From Rhodobacter capsulatus (GTDB lineage Bacteria; Pseudomonadota; Alphaproteobacteria; Rhodobacterales; Rhodobacteraceae): a stretch of 62,142 nucleotides of DNA. Below, piece by piece: positions 26,492 through 35,761 of this stretch (its first letter is position 1; every line of letters starts with the position of its first letter). The DNA lies in contig NZ_SWJZ01000018.1 in the NCBI RefSeq assembly GCF_005144475.1, positions 1-62,142 on the forward strand. The letters run 5' to 3'. The position numbers and the translations under genes are program-made. Under the pieces are notes generated by a model. That model was not told the DNA's origin, did no database searches, and saw only the letters and a program-made list of their open reading frames with translations.

Positions 26492-26668
26492 TCAGCCCTG
26501 GCCACGATCGGCGGGTTTGTCTTCATGGCGGAAAGGGATGTTCGCGATATCGTCGTGAACCTTGGACGAGCCGGGCCGGAAGGCCCAGATCACGGCACCG
26601 ATGAAGGTGAGCAAAAGCGCAAGCGCCGCCCAGCTGTCGGCGAATTCACGCAGGATATGATAGTCCAT
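26492..26668 (-). CDS. ccoQ: cbb3 oxidase small subunit CcoQ
   Basis: CcoQ stabilises the cbb3 complex and, in some species, signals oxygen status. The 58 residues begin MDYHILREFADSWA, then have one membrane helix (about 10-29) and the charged tail FRPGSSKVHDDIANIPFRHED, typical of FixQ proteins. It lies between ccoO and ccoP with 11 and 45 bases on either side, and is easily missed because of its size. Confidence 0.93.
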   Translation of the reverse strand: MDYHILREFADSWAALALLLTFIGAVIWAFRPGSSKVHDDIANIPFRHEDKPADRGQG

Positions 26669-26679
26669 CCCCAGCTCCT

Positions 26680-27408
26680 TCAGCGACTTGCCACGGGTTG
26701 GAAGGTCGAGAAATCGACCATCGTGCCGAGCACCTGCAGATAAGCCACCAGCGCATCCATCTCGGTCAGACCGGGCTGACCGTCGAAGTTGCGGATGTTG
26801 ACCTTTTCGCCATAGCCCGCCAGCAGCGTGGCGCTGTCGGCGTTCGGGTCCGCCTGGGCGACGAAGTCGGCCTTGGCCGAGGCGATCATCTCCGAGGTGT
26901 AGGGCACGCCCACGAGCGCATCGGTGCTGACGCGATCTTCGATCCAGGTGCTGTCAAGCGGCACTTTGGCCAGATAGCCGTAGCTCGGCATCACCGATTC
27001 CGGCACCACCGATTGCGGGTTCGACAGGTGTTCGACATGCCACGCATCCGAATAGCGGCCGCCCACGCGGGCGAGGTCGGGCCCCGTCCGCTTCGAGCCC
27101 CACTGGAACGGATGGTCATACATCGATTCCGCCGCCAGGCTGTAATGGCCATAGCGTTCCACCTCGTCGCGCATCGGGCGGATCATCTGCGAGTGGCAGA
27201 CATAGCAGCCCTCGCGGATGTAGATGTCCCGCCCGGTCAGCTCGAGGGGGGTGTAGGGACGCATGCCCTCCACCTTCTCGATGGTGTTTTCCAGATAGAA
27301 CAGCGGCGCGATTTCCACGATGCCGCCGATGGTGACGACGAGGAAGGCGAAGATCAAAAGCAACGTCGCGTTCTTTTCCAGAACGTGGTGTTTGTCCATG
27401 ATTGACAT
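26680..27408 (-). CDS. ccoO: cbb3 oxidase monoheme cytochrome c subunit CcoO
   Basis: CcoO carries electrons from CcoP to CcoN. The 242-residue protein has an N-terminal membrane anchor (about 13-38) and a periplasmic heme c site, CYVCH (68-72). The conserved [19 protein letters not shown] and a later MPSYGYL, whose Met is the likely axial ligand, mark the FixO family. The start MSIMDKHHV is chosen; an ATG three codons on is possible. It follows ccoN by 12 bases. Confidence 0.96.
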   Translation of the reverse strand: MSIMDKHHVLEKNATLLLIFAFLVVTIGGIVEIAPLFYLENTIEKVEGMRPYTPLELTGRDIYIREGCYVCHSQMIRPMRDEVERYGHYSLAAESMYDHPFQWGSKRTGPDLARVGGRYSDAWHVEHLSNPQSVVPESVMPSYGYLAKVPLDSTWIEDRVSTDALVGVPYTSEMIASAKADFVAQADPNADSATLLAGYGEKVNIRNFDGQPGLTEMDALVAYLQVLGTMVDFSTFQPVASR

Positions 27409-27420
27409 CTGCGTTGCTCC

Positions 27421-29019
27421 TTATTCCGCCGGAACCGCAACGGCGAGATTGGCCGTCTTCGGTTGTTTCGCGACCGTGGCCCAAAGGTTGTAGGCCATGA
27501 TCAGACCGCCGGTCAGATACAGCACACCACCGACGCCACGCACGACGTTCATCGGGAACTTGGCGCCCACGGTGTCGGCAAAGCCGTTCACCAGGAAGCC
27601 CTGCGCATCGACTTCACGCCACATCAGGCCTTCCATGATGCCCGACACCCACATCGAGGAGGCGTAAAGCACGATCCCGATCGTGGCGAGCCAGAAGTGC
27701 CAGCTGACCAGTTTCAGCGAGTAAAGCCCCGAACGGCCCCACAGGCGCGGCGTCAGGAAGTAGAGCATGCCGAAGGTGATCATGCCGTTCCAGCCCAGCG
27801 CGCCCGAATGCACGTGACCGATGGTCCAGTCCGTGTAGTGCGAGAGCGAGTTGACCGCCTTGATCGACATCATCGGGCCTTCAAAGGTCGACATGCCGTA
27901 AAAGCCGATCGAAACCACCATCATCCGGATCACCGGATCGGTGCGCAGCTTGTCCCAGGCGCCCGAAAGCGTCATCAGGCCGTTGATCATGCCACCCCAG
28001 GACGGCATCCACAGGATCACCGACATCACCATGCCCAGCGTCGAAGCCCAGTCCGGCAGCGCGGTATAGTGCAGGTGGTGCGGACCGGCCCAGATGTAGA
28101 GGAAGATCAGCGCCCAGAAGTGCACGATCGAGAGCTTGTAGGAATAGACGGGACGCTCGGCCTGTTTCGGCACGAAGTAATACATCATGCCAAGGAAGCC
28201 CGCGGTGAGGAAGAAGCCCACGGCGTTGTGGCCGTACCACCATTGCGTCATCGCATCCTGCACGCCCGCCATCAGCTGCACCGACTTGGTGCCGAAGATC
28301 GAGACCGGGATGGCCAGGTTGTTGACGATGTGCAGCATGGCGATCGTCACGATGAAGGACAGGTAGAACCAGTTCGCCACGTAGATGTGGGGTTCCTTGC
28401 GCTTGAAGATCGTGCCGAGGAAGGCGATCAGATAGGCCACCCAGACCACCGCGACGAGGATGTCGATATGCCAGTTCAGCTCGGCATATTCCTTGCCCTG
28501 CGAGCCGCCCAGCACATAGGAGGTCGCGGCGGTGACGATGATCAGCTGCCAGCCCCAGAACACGAACCAGCCAAGGCTGGTGCCGCCGAACAGGCGCGCC
28601 GCCGAGGTGCGCTGCACGACATAGAAGGCCGAGGCGATCAGGGCGTTGCCGCCGAAGGCGAAGATCACCGCCGAGGTGTGCAGCGGACGCAGACGCCCGA
28701 AGTTCAGCATCCCGTTGCCGAATTCAAGGTTCAGCGCGGGAAAGGCAAGCTGGAAGGCGATGACGACGGCCACGAGGAAGCCGACGATCCCCCAGAAGGT
28801 GGTTGCGATCACGCCGGCGCGGATCACGCCGTCGAAATACTCGTCTTTCGAGGGTTTGGCGTCCCCCATGGTGCGCAGCACCCAGATGAACGCGATCACG
28901 GCCGCAAGCGCGACCTCGACCATGTTCACCATATACGGCAAATCTCGCGCCTGACTGGCGGCGTAAGCGGCAATAGCCGCCACGACGCCAAGCGCGACAA
29001 GCTTGACGTAATCCCACAT
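27421..29019 (-). CDS. ccoN: cbb3-type cytochrome c oxidase catalytic subunit CcoN
   Basis: CcoN reduces oxygen to water with high affinity at a heme b3-CuB centre in the inner membrane and pumps protons. The 532-residue protein has about twelve helices. Heme and copper ligands are visible in [30 protein letters not shown], and the pair of His in [13 protein letters not shown]. The start [10 protein letters not shown] gives a length matching my memory of the R. capsulatus protein; the longer in-frame reading is rejected. An FNR-type box lies 105 bases upstream. Confidence 0.97.
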   Translation of the reverse strand: MWDYVKLVALGVVAAIAAYAASQARDLPYMVNMVEVALAAVIAFIWVLRTMGDAKPSKDEYFDGVIRAGVIATTFWGIVGFLVAVVIAFQLAFPALNLEFGNGMLNFGRLRPLHTSAVIFAFGGNALIASAFYVVQRTSAARLFGGTSLGWFVFWGWQLIIVTAATSYVLGGSQGKEYAELNWHIDILVAVVWVAYLIAFLGTIFKRKEPHIYVANWFYLSFIVTIAMLHIVNNLAIPVSIFGTKSVQLMAGVQDAMTQWWYGHNAVGFFLTAGFLGMMYYFVPKQAERPVYSYKLSIVHFWALIFLYIWAGPHHLHYTALPDWASTLGMVMSVILWMPSWGGMINGLMTLSGAWDKLRTDPVIRMMVVSIGFYGMSTFEGPMMSIKAVNSLSHYTDWTIGHVHSGALGWNGMITFGMLYFLTPRLWGRSGLYSLKLVSWHFWLATIGIVLYASSMWVSGIMEGLMWREVDAQGFLVNGFADTVGAKFPMNVVRGVGGVLYLTGGLIMAYNLWATVAKQPKTANLAVAVPAE

Positions 29020-29123
29020 GTTTTTTGCGTCCCTTCGCGTTTTTAATTCCCGCACCGACGATTCGGCCGGAGCAGGAAATCTCTCTCTCTTGTTCTTTGT
29101 GACTTCAGGGTATGACACCCGCT

Positions 29124-29137
29124 TTGACCTTGATCAA
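29124..29137. promoter_or_regulatory. FNR/FnrL-type box upstream of ccoN
   Basis: TTGAC-CTTG-ATCAA matches the FNR consensus TTGAT-N4-ATCAA with one change. It lies 105 bases before the ccoN ATG. FnrL control of ccoNOQP is established in Rhodobacter, and this is the most likely site. Confidence 0.75.
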
Positions 29138-29138
29138 A

Positions 29139-29151
29139 CTCTTGACAAGAG
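29139..29151. promoter_or_regulatory. Perfect 13-base palindrome next to the ccoN FNR box
   Basis: CTCTTG-A-CAAGAG is a perfect inverted repeat one base from the FNR box. It could be a second operator or chance. I do not recognise its regulator. Confidence 0.35.
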
Positions 29152-29196
29152 GATGCGACCGTTCGTCGCACCGTGTCACGGTGTCCACTTGAAAGC

Positions 29197-29238
29197 TTGA
29201 TCCGCGTCAAGGCGTGACCGGACGGAACCCGTTAATTT
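29197..29238 (+). promoter_or_regulatory. FNR/FnrL-type box and -10 of the universal stress gene
   Basis: TTGAT-CCGC-GTCAA (29197-29210) is centred 41.5 bases before the start implied by TAATTT (29233-29238). This is the spacing at which FNR activates class II promoters. The gene starts 24 bases after the implied transcript start. Confidence 0.65.
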
Positions 29239-29268
29239 AAGGACAGAATCGGCACATGGAGGGGTCAC

Positions 29269-30108
29269 ATGGCCTACAAAACAGTTTTGACGATTGTGAC
29301 GGATGTCTCACAGGCCCGGCTCCAGCTTGAGTCGGCAATGGCGGTGGCTCGCGCCGAAGATGCCCATCTGGAAGTGCTTTGCATGGGCGTCGACCGGACC
29401 CAGACGGGCTATTATTACGCGGGGGCCACGGCCTTCGTGCAGCAGGAAGTTCTGGACCGCGCGCAAGATGAGGCGCGCGAGCTGGAACGGACGATGCGCG
29501 AGCGTCTGGCGGGCGAGGAAATCCGCTGGAGCAGCGAGGCCGTGGTGGCGCAGATCGGCGCGATCGCGACCGTCGTCGGGCTGCGCGCCCGCTTTGCCGA
29601 TCTGGTGGTGATGGGGCATCCCTATGGCAAGGGGCGTGGTCAGGAACTTGAAGCCGCGGTCGAGGCCGCGCTGTTCGAGGGGCAATCGCCGGTGATGATC
29701 ATGCCCGATGCGGCGGTGCCGTCGCTGGCGCCGCGCCGCGTCGTGGTGGCCTGGAACCAGTCGAACGAGGCGATGAACGCGATCCGCAAGGCGCTGCCGC
29801 TGCTCAAGGCGGCGACGCTGGTGGACATCACGGTGATCGACCCGCCCGCGCATGGACCGGAACGGTCCGACCCGGGCGGACAGCTGAGCCAATGGTTGGC
29901 GCGGCATGGCGTGAAGGTCGAAGTGTCGGTTCTGGCCAAGACGCTGCCGCGGATCTCGGATGTGATCAACCGCCATGTGCGCGACACCTCCTCGGAGATG
30001 GTGGTGATGGGCGCCTATGGTCACTCGCGCTTCCGCGAGGCGATTCTGGGCGGTGCCACGCGCAACATGCTGGAAATGGCCGAAGTGCCGGTCCTGATGG
30101 CGCATTGA
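29269..30108 (+). CDS. Universal stress protein with two Usp domains
   Basis: The 279-residue soluble protein is a tandem of two UspA folds (about 1-140 and 150-279). The second carries the nucleotide-binding signature GAYGHSRFREAILGGATRNML. The first has only the weaker VMGHPYGKGRGQE, so ATP binding may be limited to the C-terminal half. A similar ORF of about 277 residues divergent from ccoN is known in related bacteria. The FNR box at the -41.5 position suggests induction at low oxygen. The molecular role is unknown. Confidence 0.9.
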   Translation: MAYKTVLTIVTDVSQARLQLESAMAVARAEDAHLEVLCMGVDRTQTGYYYAGATAFVQQEVLDRAQDEARELERTMRERLAGEEIRWSSEAVVAQIGAIATVVGLRARFADLVVMGHPYGKGRGQELEAAVEAALFEGQSPVMIMPDAAVPSLAPRRVVVAWNQSNEAMNAIRKALPLLKAATLVDITVIDPPAHGPERSDPGGQLSQWLARHGVKVEVSVLAKTLPRISDVINRHVRDTSSEMVVMGAYGHSRFREAILGGATRNMLEMAEVPVLMAH

Positions 30109-30137
30109 ACGAACGACGACTGCCACTCACGCAACGG

Positions 30138-30168
30138 AACGGCGCCCCGCGGGGCGCCGCTTCATTTT
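30138..30168. terminator. Terminator after the universal stress gene
   Basis: The self-complementary GGCGCCCCGCGGGGCGCC (30141-30158) is followed by TTCATTTT on the plus strand. It lies between the convergent stress-protein and DUF2147 genes. Confidence 0.7.
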
Positions 30169-30182
30169 CGGCGCAAGCCGGA

Positions 30183-30566
30183 TCAGTTCACCTTGGTCCA
30201 GGCCTGCGCCTTGCAGATCAGCCCGCCCGCGACGCAGCCCGAAAGCTTCATCGCGCTGCCTGAAAGCGCGATCTTGCCGATGTAGATCTTGTCGTTCGAA
30301 GGCCGCCAGACCTTGCCCTCATAGGTGCCCGGCCCCTTCGGCACCATGTCGATGACGATCTGCCGGCCGACATTGGGCGAGTCGTAAGGCCCCGTCTCCT
30401 TGAACGATTTCACGATCGTACCGCAAAAGGCCGGACCGCAGGGGGCGATCTTCACATGGGCATAGGCGCCGTCATCGGGCTGGGTCTGCCACAGCCCCTC
30501 GATCGGATCGGCCGCGGCCATCCCCGCCACAAGGCAAAGCGCCGCCGCCATCAGGGTCGTCTTCAT
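30183..30566 (-). CDS. Secreted DUF2147 protein
   Basis: The 127-residue protein has a signal peptide (MKTTLMAAALCLVAGMAAA). A small beta-rich DUF2147 domain follows, with EGLWQTQPDDGAYAHVKI at its start, GKVWRPSNDKIYIGKI, and LSGCVAGGLICKAQAW at the end. Four cysteines in the mature part may form two disulfides in the periplasm. The function of the family is unknown. The ATG at 30566 follows GGGAGGAG. It is divergent from hisA. Confidence 0.85.
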   Translation of the reverse strand: MKTTLMAAALCLVAGMAAADPIEGLWQTQPDDGAYAHVKIAPCGPAFCGTIVKSFKETGPYDSPNVGRQIVIDMVPKGPGTYEGKVWRPSNDKIYIGKIALSGSAMKLSGCVAGGLICKAQAWTKVN

Positions 30567-30703
30567 CGGTGTCTCCTCCCGGTTTCCCTGCGCGTCATTG
30601 CGACACAGAGCCCGATTCCCGGCAAGCCTGACGTGACGTTGACCCGGACTTGGCAAGCGCCGCCGCCCATGGCAAGAGGCGGGCAGCGACAAGGAGCCAG
30701 CCC

Positions 30704-31423
30704 ATGATCCTCTACCCCGCAATCGACCTCAAGGACGGCAACTGCGTGCGGCTTTTGCACGGCGAAATGGACAAGGCCACGGTCTTCGGCACCGACCCGG
30801 CGGCGCAGGCGGCGAAGTTCGAGGCGGCGGGCTGCGCCTGGGTGCATCTGGTCGATCTCAACGGCGCCTTCGCGGGCGAGCCGGTGAACGGCGCCGCGGT
30901 CGAGGCGATCCTCGCCCGCATCACCGTTCCCGCGCAGCTGGGCGGCGGCATCCGCGACATGGCGACGATCGAGCGCTGGCTGCAAAAGGGCCTTGCGCGG
31001 GTGATCCTCGGCACGGTGGCGGTGGAAAACCCGGACCTCGTGCGCGAAGCGGCGAAGGCCTTCCCCGGTCAGGTCGCGGTCGGCATCGATGCGCGCAACG
31101 GCAAGGTGGCGACCAAGGGCTGGGCCACGGAAACCGACGTGCTGGTGACGGATCTGGCGCAAAGCTTCGAAGATGCGGGCGTTGCCGCGATCATCTACAC
31201 CGACATCCTGCGCGACGGCGCGATGACCGGCCCGAATATCGAGGCGACCGAGGCCCTTGCCCGCGCCGTCTCGATCCCGGTGATCGCCTCTGGCGGCGTG
31301 TCGTCCCTGCCCGATCTGATCGCGCTGCGCGACACCGGCGTGATCGCGGGCGCGATTTCGGGCCGCGCGATCTATGATGGCGCGCTTGATCTGACGGCGG
31401 CGCTTGCGGCGCTGAAGGCCTAG
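30704..31423 (+). CDS. hisA: Phosphoribosylformimino-AICAR-ribotide isomerase
   Basis: HisA isomerises ProFAR to PRFAR, the step before HisHF. The 239-residue beta-barrel protein starts [18 protein letters not shown], with Asp8 as one catalytic residue. It contains [15 protein letters not shown] and [12 protein letters not shown], the phosphate-binding loops. The second catalytic Asp is in [10 protein letters not shown]. The ribosome site AAGGAG fixes the start. hisF follows after a 170-base spacer filled by a dispersed repeat. Confidence 0.96.
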   Translation: MILYPAIDLKDGNCVRLLHGEMDKATVFGTDPAAQAAKFEAAGCAWVHLVDLNGAFAGEPVNGAAVEAILARITVPAQLGGGIRDMATIERWLQKGLARVILGTVAVENPDLVREAAKAFPGQVAVGIDARNGKVATKGWATETDVLVTDLAQSFEDAGVAAIIYTDILRDGAMTGPNIEATEALARAVSIPVIASGGVSSLPDLIALRDTGVIAGAISGRAIYDGALDLTAALAALKA

Positions 31424-31536
31424 GGGGGGCGCTGCCCCCCGTCCCTGCGGGACTCCCCCCGGGATATTTGTGGCAAGATAAAGGGGCCTTGTTTTATCTT
31501 GCCACAAATATCCCGGGGTGCGGGGCAGAGCCCCGC
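31424..31536. repeat. Composite paired dispersed element between hisA and hisF
   Basis: In order there is a G-run/C-run hairpin with loop GCT starting on the hisA stop (31424-31440), a small GTCCC-TGC-GGGAC hairpin (31441-31453), two inverted copies of CCCGGGATATTTG-N3-CAAGATAAA (31457-31518), and a closing hairpin GCGGGGC-AGA-GCCCCGC (31520-31536). It lies between two plus-strand genes, so only hisA ends here. It may separate hisA from hisF-hisE. Confidence 0.75.
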
Positions 31537-31593
31537 GTCCAGCGCTTTCCAAGCCGCGTGACGCCCGCTAGAAAGGCGCCAAAGGAGTGCCCC

Positions 31594-32355
31594 ATGCTCA
31601 AGACGCGCATCATTCCCTGCCTCGACGTGGCCGATGGCCGCGTGGTGAAAGGCGTGAACTTCGTCAACCTGATCGACGCGGGCGACCCGGTCGAGGCGGC
31701 CAAGGCCTATGACGCGGCGGGCGCGGATGAGCTGTGTTTCCTCGACATTCACGCCACGCATGAAAACCGCGGCACGATGTTCGATCTGGTGACCCGCACT
31801 GCGGAACAATGCTTCATGCCGCTGACCGTGGGCGGGGGCGTCCGGACGCACAATGACGTGCGCGCGCTGCTTCTGGCGGGCGCCGACAAGGTGTCTTTCA
31901 ACTCCGCCGCCGTCGCCAATCCCGATGTGGTGGCCGAGGCGGCCGATCGTTTCGGGTCGCAATGCATCGTCGTCGCGATCGACGCGAAGACGGTGGAGCC
32001 GGGCCGCTGGGAGATCTTCACCCATGGCGGGCGCAAGTCGACCGGCATCGACGCGGTGGACTTTGCGCGGCACGTCGAAGCCAGGGGCGCGGGGGAAATC
32101 CTGCTCACCTCGATGGACCGCGACGGCACAAAGGCCGGATTCAACCTGCCGCTGACCCGCGCCATCGCCGATGCGGTGAAGATCCCGGTGATCGCCTCGG
32201 GGGGCGTCGGCACGCTCGATCACTTGGTCGAGGGCGTGACCGAGGGCCATGCCTCGGCCGTTCTGGCCGCCTCGATCTTCCATTTCGGCACCTATACGAT
32301 CGGCGAAGCGAAAGCCCACATGGCCGCCGCCGGCATTCCGATGAGGCTTGCATGA
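31594..32355 (+). CDS. hisF: Imidazole glycerol phosphate synthase cyclase subunit
   Basis: HisF closes the imidazole ring with ammonia channelled from HisH. The 253-residue beta-barrel begins [20 protein letters not shown], with catalytic Asp11. It has [12 protein letters not shown] and [12 protein letters not shown] as phosphate loops, and the second catalytic Asp in [11 protein letters not shown]. The start follows AAAGGAG. The stop overlaps the hisE start (ATGA). Confidence 0.97.
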   Translation: MLKTRIIPCLDVADGRVVKGVNFVNLIDAGDPVEAAKAYDAAGADELCFLDIHATHENRGTMFDLVTRTAEQCFMPLTVGGGVRTHNDVRALLLAGADKVSFNSAAVANPDVVAEAADRFGSQCIVVAIDAKTVEPGRWEIFTHGGRKSTGIDAVDFARHVEARGAGEILLTSMDRDGTKAGFNLPLTRAIADAVKIPVIASGGVGTLDHLVEGVTEGHASAVLAASIFHFGTYTIGEAKAHMAAAGIPMRLA

Positions 32356-32663
32356 CCGCGCTTTCCCGTCTGGCCGCCACCGTCGAAGCCCGCAAGGGCG
32401 CCGATCCCGACAGTTCCTGGACCGCGAAGCTTTTCGCCAAGGGCCCGGAAAAATGCGCCGAGAAATTCGGCGAGGAAGCGGTCGAGGCGATCATCGCCGC
32501 GGTGAAGAACGACCGCGAAAATCTGGTCTATGAGGCCGCCGACGTGCTCTACCACCTCGTTGTGATGCTGGCCGCGCGCGACGTCACGGTGGACGAGGTT
32601 CTGGCCGAACTCGACCGCCGCGCGGGCGTTTCGGGCCTTGCGGAAAAGGCCGCGCGGGGCTGA
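32352..32663 (+). CDS. hisE: Phosphoribosyl-ATP pyrophosphohydrolase
   Basis: HisE removes pyrophosphate from phosphoribosyl-ATP, the second step of histidine synthesis. The 103-residue helical protein contains [17 protein letters not shown] and [14 protein letters not shown], the acidic metal-binding helices of the MazG-like fold. It is a separate gene, not fused to hisI. Its ATG overlaps the hisF stop by four bases. Confidence 0.95.
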   Translation: MTALSRLAATVEARKGADPDSSWTAKLFAKGPEKCAEKFGEEAVEAIIAAVKNDRENLVYEAADVLYHLVVMLAARDVTVDEVLAELDRRAGVSGLAEKAARG

Positions 32664-32733
32664 AAGGTCGCGGGCGAAGGCGCTTGCAAAATCCCCCCCT
32701 GCCCCGCAGGCTGAGGCAAAGCGGGAGGGGAAA

Positions 32734-33036
32734 ATGAACGACACAGCCAAGGGGTATTGGGTCGGCCATGTCACCGTGGACGATCCGCAGGCCTATCAGG
32801 CCTACCGCGCCGCCAATGCCGCCGCCTTCGCGAAATATGGCGCCCGTTTCCTTGTCCGCGGCGGCGCGATGGAGGTGGTGGAGGGCGATCTGCGCCCCCG
32901 CACCATCGTCATCGAATTTCCAAGCCTCGCCGCCGCCCGCGCCTGTTATCTCAGCCCGGAATACCAGCACGCGCTGGCGCTGCGCACGCCGGTCTCCGAC
33001 GCCGACATCTGTATTGTGGAAGGCTGGATCGGCTGA
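32734..33036 (+). CDS. DUF1330 family protein
   Basis: The 100-residue soluble protein has a dimeric ferredoxin-like fold predicted from family membership. KGYWVGHVTVDDPQAYQAY at the start, FLVRGGAMEVVEGD in the middle, and IVIEFPSLAAARACYLSPEYQ near the end are the DUF1330 hallmarks. No enzyme activity is known for the family. GGGAGGGG precedes the ATG. The stop lies only three bases from the convergent aroC stop, so no room exists for a terminator. Confidence 0.88.
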   Translation: MNDTAKGYWVGHVTVDDPQAYQAYRAANAAAFAKYGARFLVRGGAMEVVEGDLRPRTIVIEFPSLAAARACYLSPEYQHALALRTPVSDADICIVEGWIG

Positions 33037-33039
33037 GCC

Positions 33040-34140
33040 TCAGCCGATCTTGCCGCGGACGCCGCCGGTCTGGGCGCGATCCAGAAGCAGGTGATCCAGG
33101 ATCACGCAGGCCATCATCGCCTCGGCCACCGGCACGGCGCGGATGCCGACGCAGGGGTCGTGACGGCCCTTCGTCACCACCTCGACCGGCTCGCCCGCGG
33201 TGTTGATCGAGCGGCGCGGCGTCAGGATCGAGGAGGTCGGCTTGACCGACATCCGCACCACGATCGGTTGCCCGGTGGTGATGCCGCCCAGGATGCCGCC
33301 CGCGTGGTTGCTCAGATATTCGGGCCCGTTCGGCCCCATCACGATCTCGTCGGCATTGTCGGTGCCCAAAAGCGCCGCCGCCGCCATGCCCTCGCCGATC
33401 TCGACGCCCTTGACCGCGTTGATCGTCATCATCGCCGCCGCCAGATCGCTGTCCATCTTGGCATAGATCGGCGCCCCCAGCCCCACGGGGCAGCCCGTCG
33501 CCACCACCTCGATCGCCGCGCCGACCGAGTTCTGGTCCTTGCGGATCGCGGCCAGATAGTCGCTCCACTCCGCCACCGCCGCGGCATCGGGCAGGAAGAA
33601 CGGGTTGCGCAGGATTTCCGCGGCATCGAAATTGGCCCGGTTCAGATGTTTCTCGCCCATCTGCACCATGTAGCCGGTGATCGTCAGACCCGGCACCAGC
33701 GCCTTCAGCACCGCCTGCGCGACGCCGCCCGCCGCCACCCGCGCCGCGGTTTCCCGCGCCGAGGACCGCCCGCCGCCGCGCGGATCGCGCAGCCCGTATT
33801 TCTGGTGATAGGTGATGTCGGCATGGCCGGGGCGGAACTGCCGCGCGATCTCGCCGTAATCTTTCGACCGCTGGTCGGTGTTCTCGATCATCAGCTGGAT
33901 CGGCGTGCCGGTGGTGCGTCCCTCGAAGGTGCCCGAGAGGATCCGCACCCGGTCGGGTTCCTGCCGCTGCGTCGTCATCGCCGATTGGCCGGGGCGGCGG
34001 CGGTCCAGAAACACCTGGATGGCCTCTTCGGAAATTTCGATGCCGGGCGGGCAGCCGTCGACCGTGGCGCCGAGCGCAGGCCCGTGGCTTTCGCCCCAGG
34101 TGGTGACGCGGAAGATGTGACCGAAGCTGTTGAACGACAT
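33040..34140 (-). CDS. aroC: Chorismate synthase
   Basis: AroC makes chorismate from EPSP using reduced FMN, the last common step of aromatic amino acid synthesis. The 366-residue protein starts [20 protein letters not shown], the N-terminal signature. It has [18 protein letters not shown], with the conserved arginines, and [13 protein letters not shown]. The length is standard. The ATG at 34140 is the only start giving the family N-terminus. AroA, the preceding enzyme, is at 60-61 kb. Confidence 0.97.
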   Translation of the reverse strand: MSFNSFGHIFRVTTWGESHGPALGATVDGCPPGIEISEEAIQVFLDRRRPGQSAMTTQRQEPDRVRILSGTFEGRTTGTPIQLMIENTDQRSKDYGEIARQFRPGHADITYHQKYGLRDPRGGGRSSARETAARVAAGGVAQAVLKALVPGLTITGYMVQMGEKHLNRANFDAAEILRNPFFLPDAAAVAEWSDYLAAIRKDQNSVGAAIEVVATGCPVGLGAPIYAKMDSDLAAAMMTINAVKGVEIGEGMAAAALLGTDNADEIVMGPNGPEYLSNHAGGILGGITTGQPIVVRMSVKPTSSILTPRRSINTAGEPVEVVTKGRHDPCVGIRAVPVAEAMMACVILDHLLLDRAQTGGVRGKIG

Positions 34141-34277
34141 GGGGCCCTCCGTTTGCATCCGCCATAAGCCAAGGCCGCGCGCCGATAAAGCGCGAATTGC
34201 CCCGCCCCCCGGCCGGTTTCGCCCCCCCGGCGCCGCAAGCACCGGATTTATCCCCGGGATTCCGCAGGCTTCACGAC

Positions 34278-34290
34278 TTATCCACGATAA
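34278..34290. promoter_or_regulatory. Palindrome TTATC-CAC-GATAA upstream of the ybjN-like gene
   Basis: A perfect 5-3-5 inverted repeat lies 130 bases before the next gene, in the 280-base spacer between divergent aroC and ybjN. It includes a near-match to a DnaA box. It is the only clear structure in the spacer (34141-34420), which has no gene. The binding protein is unknown. Confidence 0.35.
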
Positions 34291-34420
34291 TCTGCTTTAC
34301 ACAGGGGTCTGCAGGCCCCACGATATCTTGTAGGGACGGCAGGGAAAACTGCCGCTCATAGTGGCCCTTGCGAATCCTAGCGGGGCTCTTTGATGGGCAT
34401 ACAGGCAAGCAGGGACGCGC

Positions 34421-34924
34421 ATGGCACTGAGCGAAGATTTCCTGGACGGCTCCGATCTGCATCCGATTGATGTGGTCGAAAGCGTCGCGCTTGCCTATGA
34501 TTGGGAATTCGACCGCGTCGCCCATGACCAGATCGCGATGACGGTCGAGGGGCAGTGGCGGTCCTATGCGATCACCCTCGCCTGGTCGGACAGCGAAGAG
34601 ACGCTGCGGCTGATCTCCACCTTCGAGATCGACCCGCCGAAAGACCGCGAAGCCGCGCTTTACGAACTTTTGAACGCGATCAACGACCAGTGCTGGACCG
34701 GCGCCTTCACCTTCTGGTCGGCGCAAAAGCTGATGGTCTGGCGCTATGGTCTGGTGCTGGCGGGCGGTCAGATCGCCGCGCATGAACAGATCGACCGGAT
34801 GATCCGCTCGGCGCTGACGGTGTCGGAACGCTTCTATCCGGCGATGCAGCTGGCCACCTGGGGCAATGAAACCCCCGAGGCGGCGATGAAAGTCGCCATT
34901 GCCGAGGCTTACGGCCGCGCCTAA
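34421..34924 (+). CDS. YbjN domain protein
   Basis: The 167-residue soluble protein matches the YbjN family, which has an alpha-beta fold similar to secretion chaperones. Recognisable segments are LAYDWEFDRVAHDQIAMTVEGQW, LRLISTFEIDPP, LLNAINDQCWTGAF, and the RSALTVSERFYPAMQLATWG tail. E. coli YbjN affects motility and stress response, but its mechanism is unknown. It lies 24 bases before proC, in a five-gene plus-strand row. Confidence 0.82.
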   Translation: MALSEDFLDGSDLHPIDVVESVALAYDWEFDRVAHDQIAMTVEGQWRSYAITLAWSDSEETLRLISTFEIDPPKDREAALYELLNAINDQCWTGAFTFWSAQKLMVWRYGLVLAGGQIAAHEQIDRMIRSALTVSERFYPAMQLATWGNETPEAAMKVAIAEAYGRA

Positions 34925-34948
34925 TCTCCCGCCAAAAGGGGGATTGCG

Positions 34949-35761
34949 ATGGATTTTTCCGATATCGAGGCCCGCGGGCTGGTGCTTCTGGGCTGTGGCA
35001 AGATGGGCTCGGCGCTGCTGTCGGGCTGGCTGCGGCAGGGGCTTGCCGCTTCCGCCGTGCATGTGGTCGAGCCGTTTCCGAGCGACTGGCTGACGGCTTC
35101 CGGCGTGGCGCTGAACGGCGCCCTGCCCGCCGCGCCCGCCGTGGTTCTGGTGGCGGTGAAGCCGCAGATGATGGCCGAGGCACTGCCGGGCCTGCAGGCG
35201 ATGGGCGGCGGCGCGACCTTGTTCGTCACCGTGGCCGCGGGCACGACGCTTGCGAAATATGCTGCGATTCTGGGCGCTTCGACGCCGGTCGTGCGGGCGA
35301 TGCCGAACACCCCCGCCGCGATCGGCCGCGGCATCACCGCGATCTGCGGCAATGCCACCGCCACGCAAGCGCATCTGGATCTGGCCGAGGGGCTTCTCTC
35401 CGCCGTCGGTCAGGTGGTGCGGCTGGAGGGCGAGCAGCAGATGGATGCGGTCACCGCCGTCTCGGGTTCGGGCCCGGCCTATGTCTTTCACCTGATCGAG
35501 GCGCTGGCGGCGGCGGGCGAGGCCGAGGGGCTGCCCGCGGATCTAGCGATGACACTGGCCAAGGCCACCGTCGGCGGCGCCGGGCAACTGGCGGAAGACG
35601 CTGCCGAAAGCCCGGCGCAATTGCGGGTCAACGTCACCTCTCCGGGCGGCACCACGGCGGCGGCGCTGGCGCATCTGATGGACCCCGAAACCGGCTTTCC
35701 GGCCCTGTTGCAGCGCGCCGTCAAGGCCGCCGCCGACCGCGGCCGGGAGCTGGGCCAATGA
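34949..35761 (+). CDS. proC: Pyrroline-5-carboxylate reductase
   Basis: ProC reduces pyrroline-5-carboxylate to proline with NAD(P)H. The 270-residue protein has the nucleotide loop GCGKMG (15-20), VRAMPNTPAAIGRGIT, and the dimerisation and substrate motif VSGSGPAYVFHLIEAL. The C-terminal RVNVTSPGGTTAAAL is the family signature. The stop overlaps the csaA start (ATGA), so translation is probably coupled. Confidence 0.95.
   Translation: MDFSDIEARGLVLLGCGKMGSALLSGWLRQGLAASAVHVVEPFPSDWLTASGVALNGALPAAPAVVLVAVKPQMMAEALPGLQAMGGGATLFVTVAAGTTLAKYAAILGASTPVVRAMPNTPAAIGRGITAICGNATATQAHLDLAEGLLSAVGQVVRLEGEQQMDAVTAVSGSGPAYVFHLIEALAAAGEAEGLPADLAMTLAKATVGGAGQLAEDAAESPAQLRVNVTSPGGTTAAALAHLMDPETGFPALLQRAVKAAADRGRELGQ

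Noticed and set aside
34247-34290. A replication origin, suggested by TTATCCAC and TTTATCCCC close together
   Set aside because: There is only one near-match to a DnaA box, no AT-rich unwinding region, and no dnaA, dnaN or other origin neighbour.
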